From: Streptomyces sp. NBC_01439
GTDB taxonomy: Bacteria; Actinomycetota; Actinomycetes; Streptomycetales; Streptomycetaceae
Direction of reading: 5' to 3'
Assembly (NCBI RefSeq): GCF_036227605.1
Contig: NZ_CP109487.1
Location: forward strand, 806,001-870,000
Length of the DNA: 64,000 nucleotides
Of this stretch, positions 25,591-34,399 are shown in pieces. The notes under the pieces were generated by a model, which saw nothing but the letters and a program-made list of their open reading frames with translations, was not told where the DNA came from and did not search any database. Each line of letters opens with the position of its first letter. Position 1 is the stretch's first letter. Both the position numbers and the translations under genes were made by a program.

Positions 25591-26727
25591 TCAACCGCGG
25601 GCCGGGAGGGGGCGCTGGGAGGGGCCGGTGTAGGAGCCGAGAGGACGGATCAGGGCGTTGTGCTCCAACTGTTCGGTGATGTGGGCCGTCCAGCCGGTGA
25701 TCCGGCTCATCACGAACAGCGGGGTGAAGGTCGGGACGTCGAACCCCATCAGGTGGTACGCCAGCCCGGCGGGATAGTCGAGGTTCGGGTGGATCCCCTT
25801 GCGGCTGATCATGGCGTGCCGGAGCGAGGCGTGCAGGGTGGCGAGCCGGGTCGCGTCGGGGTCCGCGGCGCGGGCGACGAGTCGGTCGGTGGCCTCCTGC
25901 ATGATCGGCACCCGGGAGTCTCCGTTCTTGTAGACGCGGTGCCCGAAGCCCATGATCTTCCTGCGGGCGGCGAGCGCCCCGTCCAGCCACTCCCCTGCCC
26001 GCTCCGGGTCGCCGATCTCGCCCAGCATGTGCATCACGGCCTCGTTGGCCCCGCCGTGGAGCGGGCCCTTGAGGGCGCCGATGGCCGCGGTGACCGCGCT
26101 GTAGAGGTCGGAGAGGGTGGAGGTGACCACTCGCGCGGTGAAGGTGGAGGCGTTGAAGCTGTGCTCCGCGTAGAGGATGAGCGAGATTTCGAAGCACCGG
26201 ACGACCTCGGGGGCCGGCACCGTTCCGAAGCACATCCGGAAGAAGTTCTCCGCATATCCGAGCGAGGGGTCCGGCTGGAGGGCGGCGAGTCCGCGGCGCC
26301 TGCGGTGGTCCGCCGCGACCACGACCGGCAGCTTCGCCAGCAGCGCGAGGGACTTGGTGCGGTTGGCCTCCGTGCTGCCGTCGTCCTCCGTGGGGTCCTG
26401 CGAGCCGAAGACGCTGACGGCGGTGCGCAGCACGTCCATCGGGTGGCAGGTCTCGGGCAGCCGGGCGAGCAGTTCGGCGGTGGTCCGGTCCAGGGGTCGC
26501 AGGGCGCGCTCGCGGGCCCGGAACTCGCGCAGTTGGTCCGCGTCCGGGAGGTCGCCGTACCAGAGGAGGTGGGCGACCTCCTCGAAGGAACAGCGGGCGG
26601 CCAGGTCCTGGACCGGGTACCCGCGGTAGGTGAGGGAGTTGGTCTCCTGGATGACGGTGGAGATGGCGGTGGTGTCGACGACGACACCAGTGAGACCGCG
26701 GTGGATCTCGGGCGTGGTGGCGGTCAT
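25591..26727 (-). CDS. prpC: 2-methylcitrate synthase
   Basis: A 378-aa citrate-synthase-family enzyme that condenses propionyl-CoA with oxaloacetate in the methylcitrate cycle. The family motifs are clear: AEHSFNASTFTARVV near residue 190 with the catalytic histidine, GPLHGGANEAVMHML near 222, FGHRVYKNGDSR near 262, and FTPLFVMSRITGWTAHI near 345. The ATG at 26727 has GGAGG upstream. It is the last gene of prpD-prpB-prpC, 26 bp after prpB, and this context assigns it to methylcitrate rather than citrate synthesis. Confidence 0.92.
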   Translation of the reverse strand: MTATTPEIHRGLTGVVVDTTAISTVIQETNSLTYRGYPVQDLAARCSFEEVAHLLWYGDLPDADQLREFRARERALRPLDRTTAELLARLPETCHPMDVLRTAVSVFGSQDPTEDDGSTEANRTKSLALLAKLPVVVAADHRRRRGLAALQPDPSLGYAENFFRMCFGTVPAPEVVRCFEISLILYAEHSFNASTFTARVVTSTLSDLYSAVTAAIGALKGPLHGGANEAVMHMLGEIGDPERAGEWLDGALAARRKIMGFGHRVYKNGDSRVPIMQEATDRLVARAADPDATRLATLHASLRHAMISRKGIHPNLDYPAGLAYHLMGFDVPTFTPLFVMSRITGWTAHITEQLEHNALIRPLGSYTGPSQRPLPARG

Positions 26728-26753
26728 GGGTGGCCTCCGGTGCGGGTGGTCGG

Positions 26754-27659
26754 TCAGTTGCCGGGCGGGAGCGTGAAGTCGGCGACGGTCGAGTCGAAGG
26801 CGGCGTAGTCCTCGTAGCCGAGCACCCCGTAGAGGCGGGAGCGGGTCTGCATGCGGGGCAGCAGCGACTCCTGGGTGCCCTCGGCGGCGAGGGTGCGCAG
26901 GCCGTCCTCGACCGCGCCCATGGCGAGGCGGAAGAGGGTGACGGGGTACAGCGCGATGTTGTATCCGAGGTTCTCCAGCGTGCGTGCGTCGAGCAGCCTG
27001 CTCTTGCCGAATTCCGTCATGTTCGCGAGGAGGGGGACGTCGACGGCCTTGCGGAAGGCCTCGAACTCGGCCTCGTCCGCGAGCGCTTCGGGAAAGACGG
27101 CGTCGGCGCCCGCGTCCACGTACGCCTTGGCCCGGTCGATCGCGGCGGCCAGGCCTTCGACGGCGCGGGCGTCGGTACGGGCCATGAGGAGGAAGTCGGG
27201 GTCGCGGCGGGCGTCGGCGGCGGCGCGGACCCGGCGTGCCATCTCCGCGCGCGCCACGACGCCCTTGCCGTCGAGGTGGCCGCACCGCTTGGGGTTGACC
27301 TGGTCCTCCAGGTGGAGTCCGGCCAGCCCCGCGTCCTCCATGAGCTGGAGGGTGCGGGCGGCGTTCATCGGCTCGCCGAAGCCGGTGTCGGCGTCGATGA
27401 GGGCGGGCAGGTCGGTGACGCGGGTGAACTGCTGGGCGCGGGCGGCGATCTCGGTGGAGGTGGTCAGACCGATGTCGGGCAGGCCCAGGTCGGCGGCGAG
27501 CACGGCCCCCGAAAGGTACACGGCGTCGAACCCCGCCTCCTGGACGAGCCGGGCCGAGTACGGGTTGATCGCGCCCGGGATCCTCAGCAGCCGCCCGGAG
27601 GCGAGCCGTTCGCGGAAGGTGCGGCGGCGGGACGCGGGCGTGGTGCGGGTGTGGAGCAT
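26754..27659 (-). CDS. prpB: Methylisocitrate lyase
   Basis: A 301-aa enzyme of the isocitrate lyase/PEP mutase family that splits 2-methylisocitrate into pyruvate and succinate. The catalytic signature appears as KRCGH in NPKRCGHLDGKG near residue 127. DADTGFGEP near 90 supplies metal-binding aspartates, and PGAINPYSARLVQEAGFDAVYLSG matches the N-terminal strand. Its ATG overlaps the prpD stop by one base (TGATG), so translation is coupled to prpD. Confidence 0.92.
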   Translation of the reverse strand: MLHTRTTPASRRRTFRERLASGRLLRIPGAINPYSARLVQEAGFDAVYLSGAVLAADLGLPDIGLTTSTEIAARAQQFTRVTDLPALIDADTGFGEPMNAARTLQLMEDAGLAGLHLEDQVNPKRCGHLDGKGVVARAEMARRVRAAADARRDPDFLLMARTDARAVEGLAAAIDRAKAYVDAGADAVFPEALADEAEFEAFRKAVDVPLLANMTEFGKSRLLDARTLENLGYNIALYPVTLFRLAMGAVEDGLRTLAAEGTQESLLPRMQTRSRLYGVLGYEDYAAFDSTVADFTLPPGN

Positions 27660-29179
27660 CAGAGCAGGCCCTTCGGGAGCCGTGCGTCGGCCGCGGCGAC
27701 GGCGTTGGTGTCGACGGTGGGGAAGAGGTCGGCAAGGCCTGCGGTGCCCAGCTCCGCCAGCCGGTCCGCGGCCTGCAGGAAGTGGTCCTGGGCCGCTCCG
27801 GTGACGATCCCCTCGGTCAGCGTGCGGAACTTGGCGGTGTAGCCGGCCCGGTCGAACGGGCGGGCTCCGGCGGGGTGCGCGTCGGCGACGGCGAGCTGGT
27901 CCTCGATGACGGAGCCGTCCTCGAAGGTGATCACGGCGCGGCCGCCGAAGGCCCGACGGGACGGGTCCGGGTCGTGGTACCGCCGGGTCCATTCGGGGTC
28001 CTCGGCGGTGGAGATCTTCCGCCACAGCTCGACGGTGGCGGGCCGCCCCGCGCGCTCGGGGGCGTAGGAGCGCTCGTGGTGCCAGCCGCCGTCCTCGAGG
28101 GCGACGGCGAAGACGTACGGCACCGAGTGGTCGAGGGTCTCGCGGCCGGCGGCCGGATCGTACTTCTGCGGGTCGCCGGAACCGGAGCCGATGACGTGGT
28201 GGGTGTGGTGGCTCGTGTGCAGGACGATCGAGCGGACCTTCTCCAGCGGGCCGGCCTTCTCGCGCAGGGTGCGGGCGAGGTCGATGACCGCCTGCGCCTG
28301 GTACTCGGCGGAGTGTTCCTTCGTGTACGTGTCGAGGATCGCGCGGCGCGCCTCGCCGGGCCCGGGCAGCGACACGGTGTACGAGGCGTCCGGGCCGTCC
28401 AGCATCCAGGCGAGGAAGCCGTCCTCCCCCTCGTAGATCGGCGAGGGGGATCCCTCGCCGCGCATGGCCCGGTCCACCGCTTCCACGGCGGCCTTGCCGG
28501 CGAAGGCCGGTGCGAACGCCTTCCAGCTGGAGATCTCGCCCTTGCGCGACTGCCGGGTCGAGGTGGTGGTGTGCACCGCCTGCTGCACCGCCTGGTACAC
28601 GACCTCGGTGTCCAGCCGCAGCATCGCTCCGATGCCGCACGCCGTCGCGGCGCCGAGGTGGGCGACGTGGTCGATGCGGTGCGCGTGCAGGCAGATGCCC
28701 TTGACCAGGGCGACGTGGACCTCGTAGGCGGCGATGATGCCCCGCAGCAGGTCCGCGCCCGAGCGCCCGGTGCGCTGGGCCACCGCCAGCAGGGGCGGGA
28801 TGTTGTCCCCGGGGTGGGAGTAGTCCGCGGCGAGGTAGGTGTCGTGGAAGTCCAACTCGCGCACGGCCGTGCCGTTGGCCCAGGCCGCCCACTCCGGCGA
28901 CACGCGGGTCCCGGCGGCGACGCCGAAGACCGACGCGCCGGAGGGGGTCCGGTGGCTGAGGGCCTGGGCCCGGGCGACGGCGACCGGGCGGCGGCGCAAC
29001 GAGGCCACGGCGACCGAGGCGTTGTCGATGATCCGGTCGACCGCCGTCGCCGCGGACCCTGGATCGAGGTCCGGTGCGTCCTGGGTGCCGGTGGCCACGA
29101 CGGCCAGCTTCCAGGCGAGCTGCTCCTCGCGGGGCAGGCGGTCGGCGCTGGGGTGTACACGTACCTGATGGTCGATCAC
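27659..29179 (-). CDS. prpD: 2-methylcitrate dehydratase (MmgE/PrpD family)
   Basis: A 506-aa cytosolic dehydratase converting 2-methylcitrate to 2-methyl-cis-aconitate. The MmgE/PrpD features are evident: [28 protein letters not shown] near residue 105, an all-helical N-terminal domain, and a smaller alpha/beta C-terminal lid with [18 protein letters not shown] near 345. The GTG at 29179 has GAGGAG five bases upstream. It is the first gene of the prp operon and is transcribed away from the regulator gene. No acnD or prpE is present next to it. Confidence 0.92.
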   Translation of the reverse strand: MIDHQVRVHPSADRLPREEQLAWKLAVVATGTQDAPDLDPGSAATAVDRIIDNASVAVASLRRRPVAVARAQALSHRTPSGASVFGVAAGTRVSPEWAAWANGTAVRELDFHDTYLAADYSHPGDNIPPLLAVAQRTGRSGADLLRGIIAAYEVHVALVKGICLHAHRIDHVAHLGAATACGIGAMLRLDTEVVYQAVQQAVHTTTSTRQSRKGEISSWKAFAPAFAGKAAVEAVDRAMRGEGSPSPIYEGEDGFLAWMLDGPDASYTVSLPGPGEARRAILDTYTKEHSAEYQAQAVIDLARTLREKAGPLEKVRSIVLHTSHHTHHVIGSGSGDPQKYDPAAGRETLDHSVPYVFAVALEDGGWHHERSYAPERAGRPATVELWRKISTAEDPEWTRRYHDPDPSRRAFGGRAVITFEDGSVIEDQLAVADAHPAGARPFDRAGYTAKFRTLTEGIVTGAAQDHFLQAADRLAELGTAGLADLFPTVDTNAVAAADARLPKGLL

Positions 29180-29312
29180 GGGGCTCCTCGCAGCGTGCGG
29201 TGGGACGGTGGGACGGTGGGGCGGTGGGTGCGCCGTCGTTCGAAGGTGAGTCTTCCCCTCCCGGAGGGCCGGGGCGACGGCTCCACACTGCGTAATCCGT
29301 CCCTGCCTCACG

Positions 29313-29335
29313 TGCGAAACTGCGAATTCTGCGAA
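29313..29335. promoter_or_regulatory. Three direct TGCGAA repeats between prp operon and its regulator
   Basis: TGCGAA starts at 29313, 29321 and 29330, spaced 8 and 9 bp. The array lies in the divergent promoter region, just upstream of a candidate -10 box TAACTT (29348-29353). RamB/PrpR-type regulators of actinobacteria recognise TTTGCAAA-like sites, so this is a plausible operator for the adjacent regulator. Confidence 0.5.
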
Positions 29336-29391
29336 TGGTGCGGATGCTAACTTCACAGGTGAGGACGGGTGGAGAGGAGCTCGGGATCCCC

Positions 29392-30822
29392 ATGGGACGG
29401 CCTGCCGGACGGAAGATCTACGCACACGCGAAACTGCGCAGGCTTCGCCGTGAGCGGGGCATGAACCAGGTCGAACTGGCCCACGCCCTGGGTCTGTCCA
29501 CCAGCTACCTCAATCAGATCGAACACAGCCGGCGGCCGCTGACCGCTCCGGTGCTGCTGCGGATCGCCGAGGTCTTCGGCGTCGATCCGGAGTTCTTCTC
29601 CGAGGCCGGAGAGGAACGTCTGGCCACCGATCTGCGGGCGGCGCTCGGGGACGAGGCGTGCGGAAGCCCGGTCCCGGGGGACGAGATCGCCGATGTGGCC
29701 CGCGACCACCCCGAGGTGGCCCGCGCCCTCGTCGCCCTCCACCAGCGCTACCGGGACGCCTCCGAGCGGGTCGTCGCCCTGGCCTCCCCCGAGGACACCG
29801 CGGGCCTGTTGCCGGCCGAACCCCACGACGAGGTGCGGGACTTCTTCTACGCCCACCACAACCACTTCGCCGCCCTAGAAACGGAGGCCGAGCAGACCGC
29901 CGGAGCACTCGGCCTCGGCCGGGTCGGCCGCGCCGCGGACGCGCTCACGGGCCGCCTCACGACCCGGCACGGGATCAAAGTGCTCCAGGCGGGCCCCGAA
30001 CCCTCCGCCGACGCACGGCGCTTTGACCCCGACAGCGGACTGCTCCTGCTCTCCCCCTGGCTCAACGAGGGACAGCGCGCCTTCCAACTGGCCACGCAGC
30101 TCGCGCTGTTGGAGCAGGGCCCCCTGCTGACCGGACTGGTCGACGCGGCGGACCTGTCCTCGCCACAGGCGGAGGGCCTGGCCCGCATCGGGCTCGCCAA
30201 CTACTTCGCGGGCGCGCTCCTCATGCCGTACACCGCCTTCCACGCGGCGGCCGAGCGGCTCCGGTACGACATCGAACTGTTGCAGGCCCGCTTCGGAGTC
30301 GGCTTCGAGACCGTCTGCCACCGCCTGTCCACCCTCCAGCGCACCGGGAACCGGGGAGTGCCCTTCTCCTTCCTTCGGGCCGACCGGGCGGGCAACATCT
30401 CCAAGCGCCAGTCCGCCACCGACTTCCACTTCTCCCGGCTGGGCGGCACCTGCCCGCTCTGGACCGTCTACGAAGCCTTTTCCTCCCCCGGCCGCATCCT
30501 CACGCAAGTCGCCGAGATGCCCGACGGCAAGAAGTACTTCTGGATCGCCCGCACGGTCACCCGTGGGGGCTTCGGCCACCACGCGCCCCGGGCCGACTTC
30601 GCCGTCGCCCTGGGCTGCGAGCTGCGCCACGCCCCGCGCCTGGTCTACGCGGAGGGCATCGCCCTGCACGACGCGCACGCCACCACGCCCATCGGGCTGG
30701 GCTGCCGGATCTGCGAACGGCGGGACTGCGCCCAGCGGGCCCGTCCCCCGGCCGGCGGAATCCTCTCCGTCGATCCCGACCTGCGCACCCACGTCCCGTA
30801 CCCGGTGATCGCGGACCGCTGA
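29392..30822 (+). CDS. XRE-type short-chain fatty acyl regulator (PrpR/RamB-like)
   Basis: A 476-aa regulator with an N-terminal helix-turn-helix ([20 protein letters not shown] then [16 protein letters not shown], residues about 12-65), a central IrrE/ImmA-like region with FFYAHHNHF, and a C-terminal domain containing CELRHA and [16 protein letters not shown], whose cysteines recall the iron-sulfur site of mycobacterial PrpR. Family members sense short-chain acyl-CoA and control the methylcitrate cycle and glyoxylate shunt. It is divergent from prpD. The ATG at 29392 has GAGGAG at 13 bases; an in-frame GTG at 29359 lies five bases after TAACTT and could be a leaderless start. Confidence 0.88.
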   Translation: MGRPAGRKIYAHAKLRRLRRERGMNQVELAHALGLSTSYLNQIEHSRRPLTAPVLLRIAEVFGVDPEFFSEAGEERLATDLRAALGDEACGSPVPGDEIADVARDHPEVARALVALHQRYRDASERVVALASPEDTAGLLPAEPHDEVRDFFYAHHNHFAALETEAEQTAGALGLGRVGRAADALTGRLTTRHGIKVLQAGPEPSADARRFDPDSGLLLLSPWLNEGQRAFQLATQLALLEQGPLLTGLVDAADLSSPQAEGLARIGLANYFAGALLMPYTAFHAAAERLRYDIELLQARFGVGFETVCHRLSTLQRTGNRGVPFSFLRADRAGNISKRQSATDFHFSRLGGTCPLWTVYEAFSSPGRILTQVAEMPDGKKYFWIARTVTRGGFGHHAPRADFAVALGCELRHAPRLVYAEGIALHDAHATTPIGLGCRICERRDCAQRARPPAGGILSVDPDLRTHVPYPVIADR

Positions 30823-30849
30823 CACGGGCCCGGCCCTGACCCCGGCCCT

Positions 30850-31446
30850 CTAGTCCCACCAGTCAGTGCGTCCCTTGTCGTCGATCTGGGCGCCGGACGG
30901 TTTTGCCCACGTCGTAGCGGGTGGCGGGCATCTGGTTCTGCGAGCCGAGTGGCCTGCCAGGACCGGGCCTGGTGGGTTTGGGCGCACGGTCCGAGCACAT
31001 GCGTCCCAGGAGCTCAATGGGGAGCCCGTTGAGCAGGTAGGCCATGTGCGGGCGTCGTATCCGACGTCGAAGACGATGAGGATGCCCGGATCGCCCTCGA
31101 CCACCCGGCGGACCTGGCGGGCGGTGAGCTCGGCGACGTCGTCCTCGGGGTCGAGCCGGACGGCGTCCAGCAGCTGGCACCAGGAGGGGCGGCCCGATTC
31201 GAGAGCGTCGTACAGCGCGCCGTGCCCGCGGCGGTGCTCGGCCAGCAGCGTCAGGTCAACCGGCGCCGTCACCGGCCCGTCCGCGCACAACAATGCGTCC
31301 GCGAGCTCGAACAGTTCGTCACGCCGAGCGGTCAGGCACGCGAAGAAGGCCTCCCGGAAGTGTGGCGCTTCCGCGAACGGCTCCCAGAATGAGCTATCCC
31401 GTTCGACGCGTCGTTCGAGGCCATGGCAACATGTTCCGCATGATGA
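30850..31446 (-). pseudogene. Degenerate transposase (IS701-like/DDE type)
   Basis: Fragments of a Streptomyces DDE transposase are spread over two frames. One frame holds FWEPFAEAPHFREAFFACL, LAEHRRGHGALYDAL, LLDAVRLDPEDDVAELTARQ and ILIVFDVGYDA; the sequence then continues in another frame with MAYLLNGLPIELLGRMCSDR and ATRYDVGKTVRRP. Intact relatives of about 400 or more residues have an extra segment after ALYDAL that is missing here. It is therefore internally deleted and frameshifted, with no detectable ends. The alignment to the family is from memory. Confidence 0.7.
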
Positions 31447-31461
31447 CAAACCGAAAGGTCC

Positions 31462-31860
31462 ATGCCGCGTAACCGGCCAGGACAGATCCGGGCCGGCCTC
31501 CCGCATCGGCTCGGTGAGCAGGACACCAAGGCCGCCATCAACGGGCTGTCCCCTCGAGTGCTGTCCGAGATCGCCCGCCTTGAGCGCACCCGCAACTACC
31601 TGGCGCCGGGAGAAATCGGCTGGGCCGTGCGCATGTGGAGGGACCATGTTCGCCGGTCCGCGCGCGAGCTATGGCACCACTACGAGCACGGCGACGTGCA
31701 CGAGTACTGCTGCGGCAATCCCCTGCAGGCCCGTGCTGTCCTCGACACCGCGCTTCGGGTCATGTCCCCTCGCGGTTCCCGCGAGTTCCGAAAAGTCATT
31801 GCCCATCTCGACGGTCAGCTCGATCGCCTCTCACTCCCGCCACCACCAGCAGGACCATAA
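31462..31860 (+). CDS. Conserved hypothetical protein
   Basis: A 132-aa basic, mostly helical protein. The ATG at 31462 follows AAAGG. Readable segments include LERTRNYLAPGEIGWAVRMWRDHVRR, YCCGNPLQARAVLDTALRVM and REFRKVIAHLDGQLD. No enzyme motif, signal or membrane segment is visible. It begins directly next to the transposase remnant on the other strand and ends just before the stop of the leftward 301-aa gene. Function unknown. Confidence 0.6.
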   Translation: MPRNRPGQIRAGLPHRLGEQDTKAAINGLSPRVLSEIARLERTRNYLAPGEIGWAVRMWRDHVRRSARELWHHYEHGDVHEYCCGNPLQARAVLDTALRVMSPRGSREFRKVIAHLDGQLDRLSLPPPPAGP

Positions 31861-31871
31861 AGCTCCGCGGA

Positions 31872-32777
31872 TCACTGGCCGTCGGCGGCGGCCAGGAACA
31901 GCGTCCAGCCCTCGGCGACGTGCAGGTCGAGACCGGTCAGCCCGGTCCCGGAGGCGACCCCCGGCTGCCACAGGGTCGACAGCAGCGGGCCCGCAGGGCC
32001 CTGCACCCGCTGCCATCCCTCCGCCTCCAGCGCCTCGGACACGGCGGCGAGCACCTCGGGCGCCGCCACGTCCACGGGGCCGAGCAACGCCCCGACGGCC
32101 GACGAGCCGTCCCCGGCATGATCGGGCTCCTGCTGGAGCTGGATCCCGCCGTGGGAGCCCAGGGCGAGGGCACCGATCCGCTCGCCCAGTTCCTCGGTGA
32201 GTCGGACGGCCGCGTCCGGGGACACGCCCGCCGCCCGTGCCGTGAGCGACACGTGGACACCGGAGAGGTCCCGGGCCAGTGCGGCGAGGGATTCGGGGTC
32301 GTCAAGGGGTTCGACGGGGCCTTCCGCGACCAGGTCCTCTACCTCGTACTCGTCGCCGTCCTCGGGTGCGTGGAACGGGTCGGCACCCAGCCGCGCGCAG
32401 AGGGAGTACGTACCGTAGGCGGTACGGCCGGCGGCCCAGTCAGCCTCGTCCGCATTGAGGGTCCCCGCGTGCGGGGTTTGTGCGTCGACGTGCAGCGCCG
32501 CGGGGTCGAGCCCCAGCCGGGTGATCAGTCCGTCGGTGGCGGCGCGCAGTGCGGCCTCCTGGTCCGCCGGGGTGGCGGGCGCCGGTGGCAGCACGGTGAG
32601 CAGACCCACCAGGAACCCGGTCCGTAGGCTGTGCGGATGCGCCGCCTCGAACTGGACCTCGCGGGGCGACAGCTCGGCGACCAGGGGCAGACAGAGCCGC
32701 AGGGCCTCCTCCGCGGTCTCCACTCCCGGCAGGTTGCACTGGATGCGGACGTAGGCATCAGCCGGTGCGGTGTCCAT
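31872..32777 (-). CDS. Hypothetical acidic protein
   Basis: A 301-aa acidic, soluble protein without signal or membrane helices, not recognised. It contains YVRIQCNLPGVETAEEALRLCLP at the start, an alanine-rich middle and GWTLFLAAADGQ at the end. The frame is open upstream, but the ATG at 32777 overlaps the stop of a 47-codon ORF as TGATG, suggesting coupling, and no better ribosome site was found. It belongs to a leftward group with two very small ORFs behind the acetyltransferase gene. Confidence 0.6.
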   Translation of the reverse strand: MDTAPADAYVRIQCNLPGVETAEEALRLCLPLVAELSPREVQFEAAHPHSLRTGFLVGLLTVLPPAPATPADQEAALRAATDGLITRLGLDPAALHVDAQTPHAGTLNADEADWAAGRTAYGTYSLCARLGADPFHAPEDGDEYEVEDLVAEGPVEPLDDPESLAALARDLSGVHVSLTARAAGVSPDAAVRLTEELGERIGALALGSHGGIQLQQEPDHAGDGSSAVGALLGPVDVAAPEVLAAVSEALEAEGWQRVQGPAGPLLSTLWQPGVASGTGLTGLDLHVAEGWTLFLAAADGQ

Positions 32778-32920
32778 CAGTGAGTCACGTGCTCCTGGGG
32801 CGAGATGTTGGCGTGCGAACTGTTCTTGCCCTGGTTCTTGCTCCCGGCGCACATCCTGAATTTGCTGCCCTTCTCGATTTGTACGTCCCACTCGTCCTTG
32901 CCTTCGGTCGCGTTCTTCAC
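32777..32920 (-). CDS. Small hypothetical protein (47 aa)
   Basis: GTG at 32920 opens a 47-codon ORF with mainly G or C in third positions, encoding a lysine- and asparagine-rich peptide with EGKDEWDVQIEKGSKF and KNQGKNSSHANISPQEH. It overlaps the upstream mini-ORF by GTGA and the downstream gene by TGATG. These tight overlaps and the codon bias argue that it is translated. No family is recognised, and the segment is less GC-rich than its surroundings. Confidence 0.45.
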   Translation of the reverse strand: MKNATEGKDEWDVQIEKGSKFRMCAGSKNQGKNSSHANISPQEHVTH

Positions 32921-33036
32921 CAGACCATGAAGCACAAGCTCAGCCCGTCGTTCTTCGTCTTCGCGTTCATCTCCGCCAGCGCGCGCAGGTCGGTCCTGGA
33001 GATCGTGGACCGGCTCGCGAAGTGGACGTTCGCCCG
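32917..33036 (-). pseudogene. ORF tail directly behind the acetyltransferase stop
   Basis: In the same frame as the acetyltransferase and immediately after its TAG, 39 codons with almost perfect GC third positions encode ANVHFASRSTISRTDLRALA followed by a run ending LSLCFMVW. The first ATG is at 32970, so either a 17-aa peptide is made or this is the 3' end of a gene whose front was lost. It overlaps the next small ORF as GTGA. Confidence 0.4.
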
Positions 33037-34317
33037 CTAGATGGTGAGCGTGTTCCAGGCCCGCATCGGGGTGTGGAGCAGGTGGTCGAGGCGGTCCGCC
33101 GCGCCCGGGGTGTTTTCGGCGAGCAGCCCGGCGGCTAGCAGGCGGCCGGCGGACTCGGTGCCCAGGTACAGGGTGCTGAGTTCGCTCACGCCGAGGGTGA
33201 GGTCGGCGGGCGACTCGGTGGGGGTGCAGCGGCCGGTGCCGTCCGAGGCCGTTTCCAGCAGCCAACTGCCACTGGTCCAGCCGCGCGGGTCGGTCACGGC
33301 CAGCACCACTCGGCCGGGCCCGGCATGACGGCGGGCGGCGAAGGCGGCGGGCAGGTTGAGCAGCCGCAGCCAGGTGAAGTCCGTCTGGGAGACGTGCGGA
33401 GTGGCCGCGCGCGGGTTGGCCAGCAGCAGCGGCAGCGGATCGTCCGGGCCGATGTCCTCAACCTCGATGCGCTGTACCCAGTCGACCGAGAAGAGCAGCC
33501 GCCACAGGGCGTTGGCAGTCGGCCGGTCGAGGGCCAGGAAGTCCATCACCTTGAGGGTGGAGTCCGGTGTCATGCCGATCCACTTGTCGTCCACGCGGTA
33601 GACGGCCAGGCCGGTGACCACCCCGGTCGCATCGCGGTGGACGGCGAAGAAGGGCTCCTTCCAACCACGCGCGGGCAGCACCACCTCGCCCGTGTCCATC
33701 GCCCAGTTGGCGGCCGGTCGACTCAGTGCGCCGGGCTGTGTGAGCCGCCAGCGGTCGTACAGTTCGGGGCCGAGCTTGCGAACCTCCTCCGGGGTCGCGA
33801 AGTCGATCCGTCCGCCGAGCGGGGTGCTCAGGTCGGGCCGCAGGCCCCCCGACCTCGGCACGTCGACCGTCAGCCCGGCCATCCGCGTCGCCGGGCCGAA
33901 TCCGAAGCGGCCGTAGATCGGGTACTCGGAGGCTATGAGCACGGCGGCCACGCTGCCCCGCTCGCGGGCGGCGGCCAGGTCGCCGTTCATCATCCGGCTG
34001 AGCAGCCCGCGGCGTCGGTGGGTGGCGGCCACGCTCACCCCGGTGATCCCGTGCACCGGCACGGCGGCTCCGCCCGGAAGGGTCAGGTCCAGGTCGTAGC
34101 TGCGGAAGGTACCGACGAAGGCCCCGCCCGCCGTATGGTCCACCGCCGCCAGCCAGCGGCCCGGAACGAACTGCCGCTGGCGCACCTCCGTGCCGTCGCC
34201 CTCGTGCGGGCTGAGGTATCCGCGCATCAGGGCGCGGTCCCAGGTGGTGATCTCGTGCTCGCCGATGGGGCGGATCTCGATGTCGGAGGCAGTCTGAGCT
34301 GGGGATGAGTCGATCAT
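33037..34317 (-). CDS. GNAT N-acetyltransferase, Eis-like
   Basis: A 426-aa acetyltransferase resembling the Eis/two-GNAT-domain family, with a C-terminal SCP2-like sterol-carrier domain. The acetyl-CoA site is ITGVSVAATHRRRGLLSRMM near residue 95 (RRRGL is the pyrophosphate-binding loop), followed by LIASEYPIYGRFGFGPAT, typical for Eis-like enzymes. Eis acetylates aminoglycosides and other amines in mycobacteria; the substrate here is unknown. The ATG at 34317 has no ribosome site, but TACCTT ends six bases upstream, suggesting a leaderless mRNA. Confidence 0.85.
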   Translation of the reverse strand: MIDSSPAQTASDIEIRPIGEHEITTWDRALMRGYLSPHEGDGTEVRQRQFVPGRWLAAVDHTAGGAFVGTFRSYDLDLTLPGGAAVPVHGITGVSVAATHRRRGLLSRMMNGDLAAARERGSVAAVLIASEYPIYGRFGFGPATRMAGLTVDVPRSGGLRPDLSTPLGGRIDFATPEEVRKLGPELYDRWRLTQPGALSRPAANWAMDTGEVVLPARGWKEPFFAVHRDATGVVTGLAVYRVDDKWIGMTPDSTLKVMDFLALDRPTANALWRLLFSVDWVQRIEVEDIGPDDPLPLLLANPRAATPHVSQTDFTWLRLLNLPAAFAARRHAGPGRVVLAVTDPRGWTSGSWLLETASDGTGRCTPTESPADLTLGVSELSTLYLGTESAGRLLAAGLLAENTPGAADRLDHLLHTPMRAWNTLTI

Positions 34318-34323
34318 CAGGCC

Positions 34324-34329
34324 AAGGTA
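34324..34329 (-). promoter_or_regulatory. Candidate -10 box of leaderless acetyltransferase mRNA
   Basis: On the minus strand TACCTT (TANNNT) ends six bases before the ATG at 34317, and no Shine-Dalgarno sequence is present between. The -35 element is unclear. Confidence 0.45.
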
Positions 34330-34387
34330 CGACGGTCCGTCAGCTTCGGGCACCTGCTTTATTCAGCACGATCGGCCGGACCGCACC

Positions 34388-34393
34388 TAGGCT
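34388..34393 (+). promoter_or_regulatory. Candidate -10 box of leaderless cobalamin-binding protein mRNA
   Basis: TAGGCT ends six bases before the ATG at 34400. A GGAGG is present but directly touches the ATG, too close to act as a normal ribosome site. This mirrors the divergent gene. Confidence 0.45.
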
Positions 34394-34399
34394 CGGAGG

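Noticed and set aside
32765..33040. Plus-strand 91-codon ORF
   Set aside because: Its third positions are often T, unlike real genes here, while the minus strand shows proper codon bias in two coupled small ORFs.
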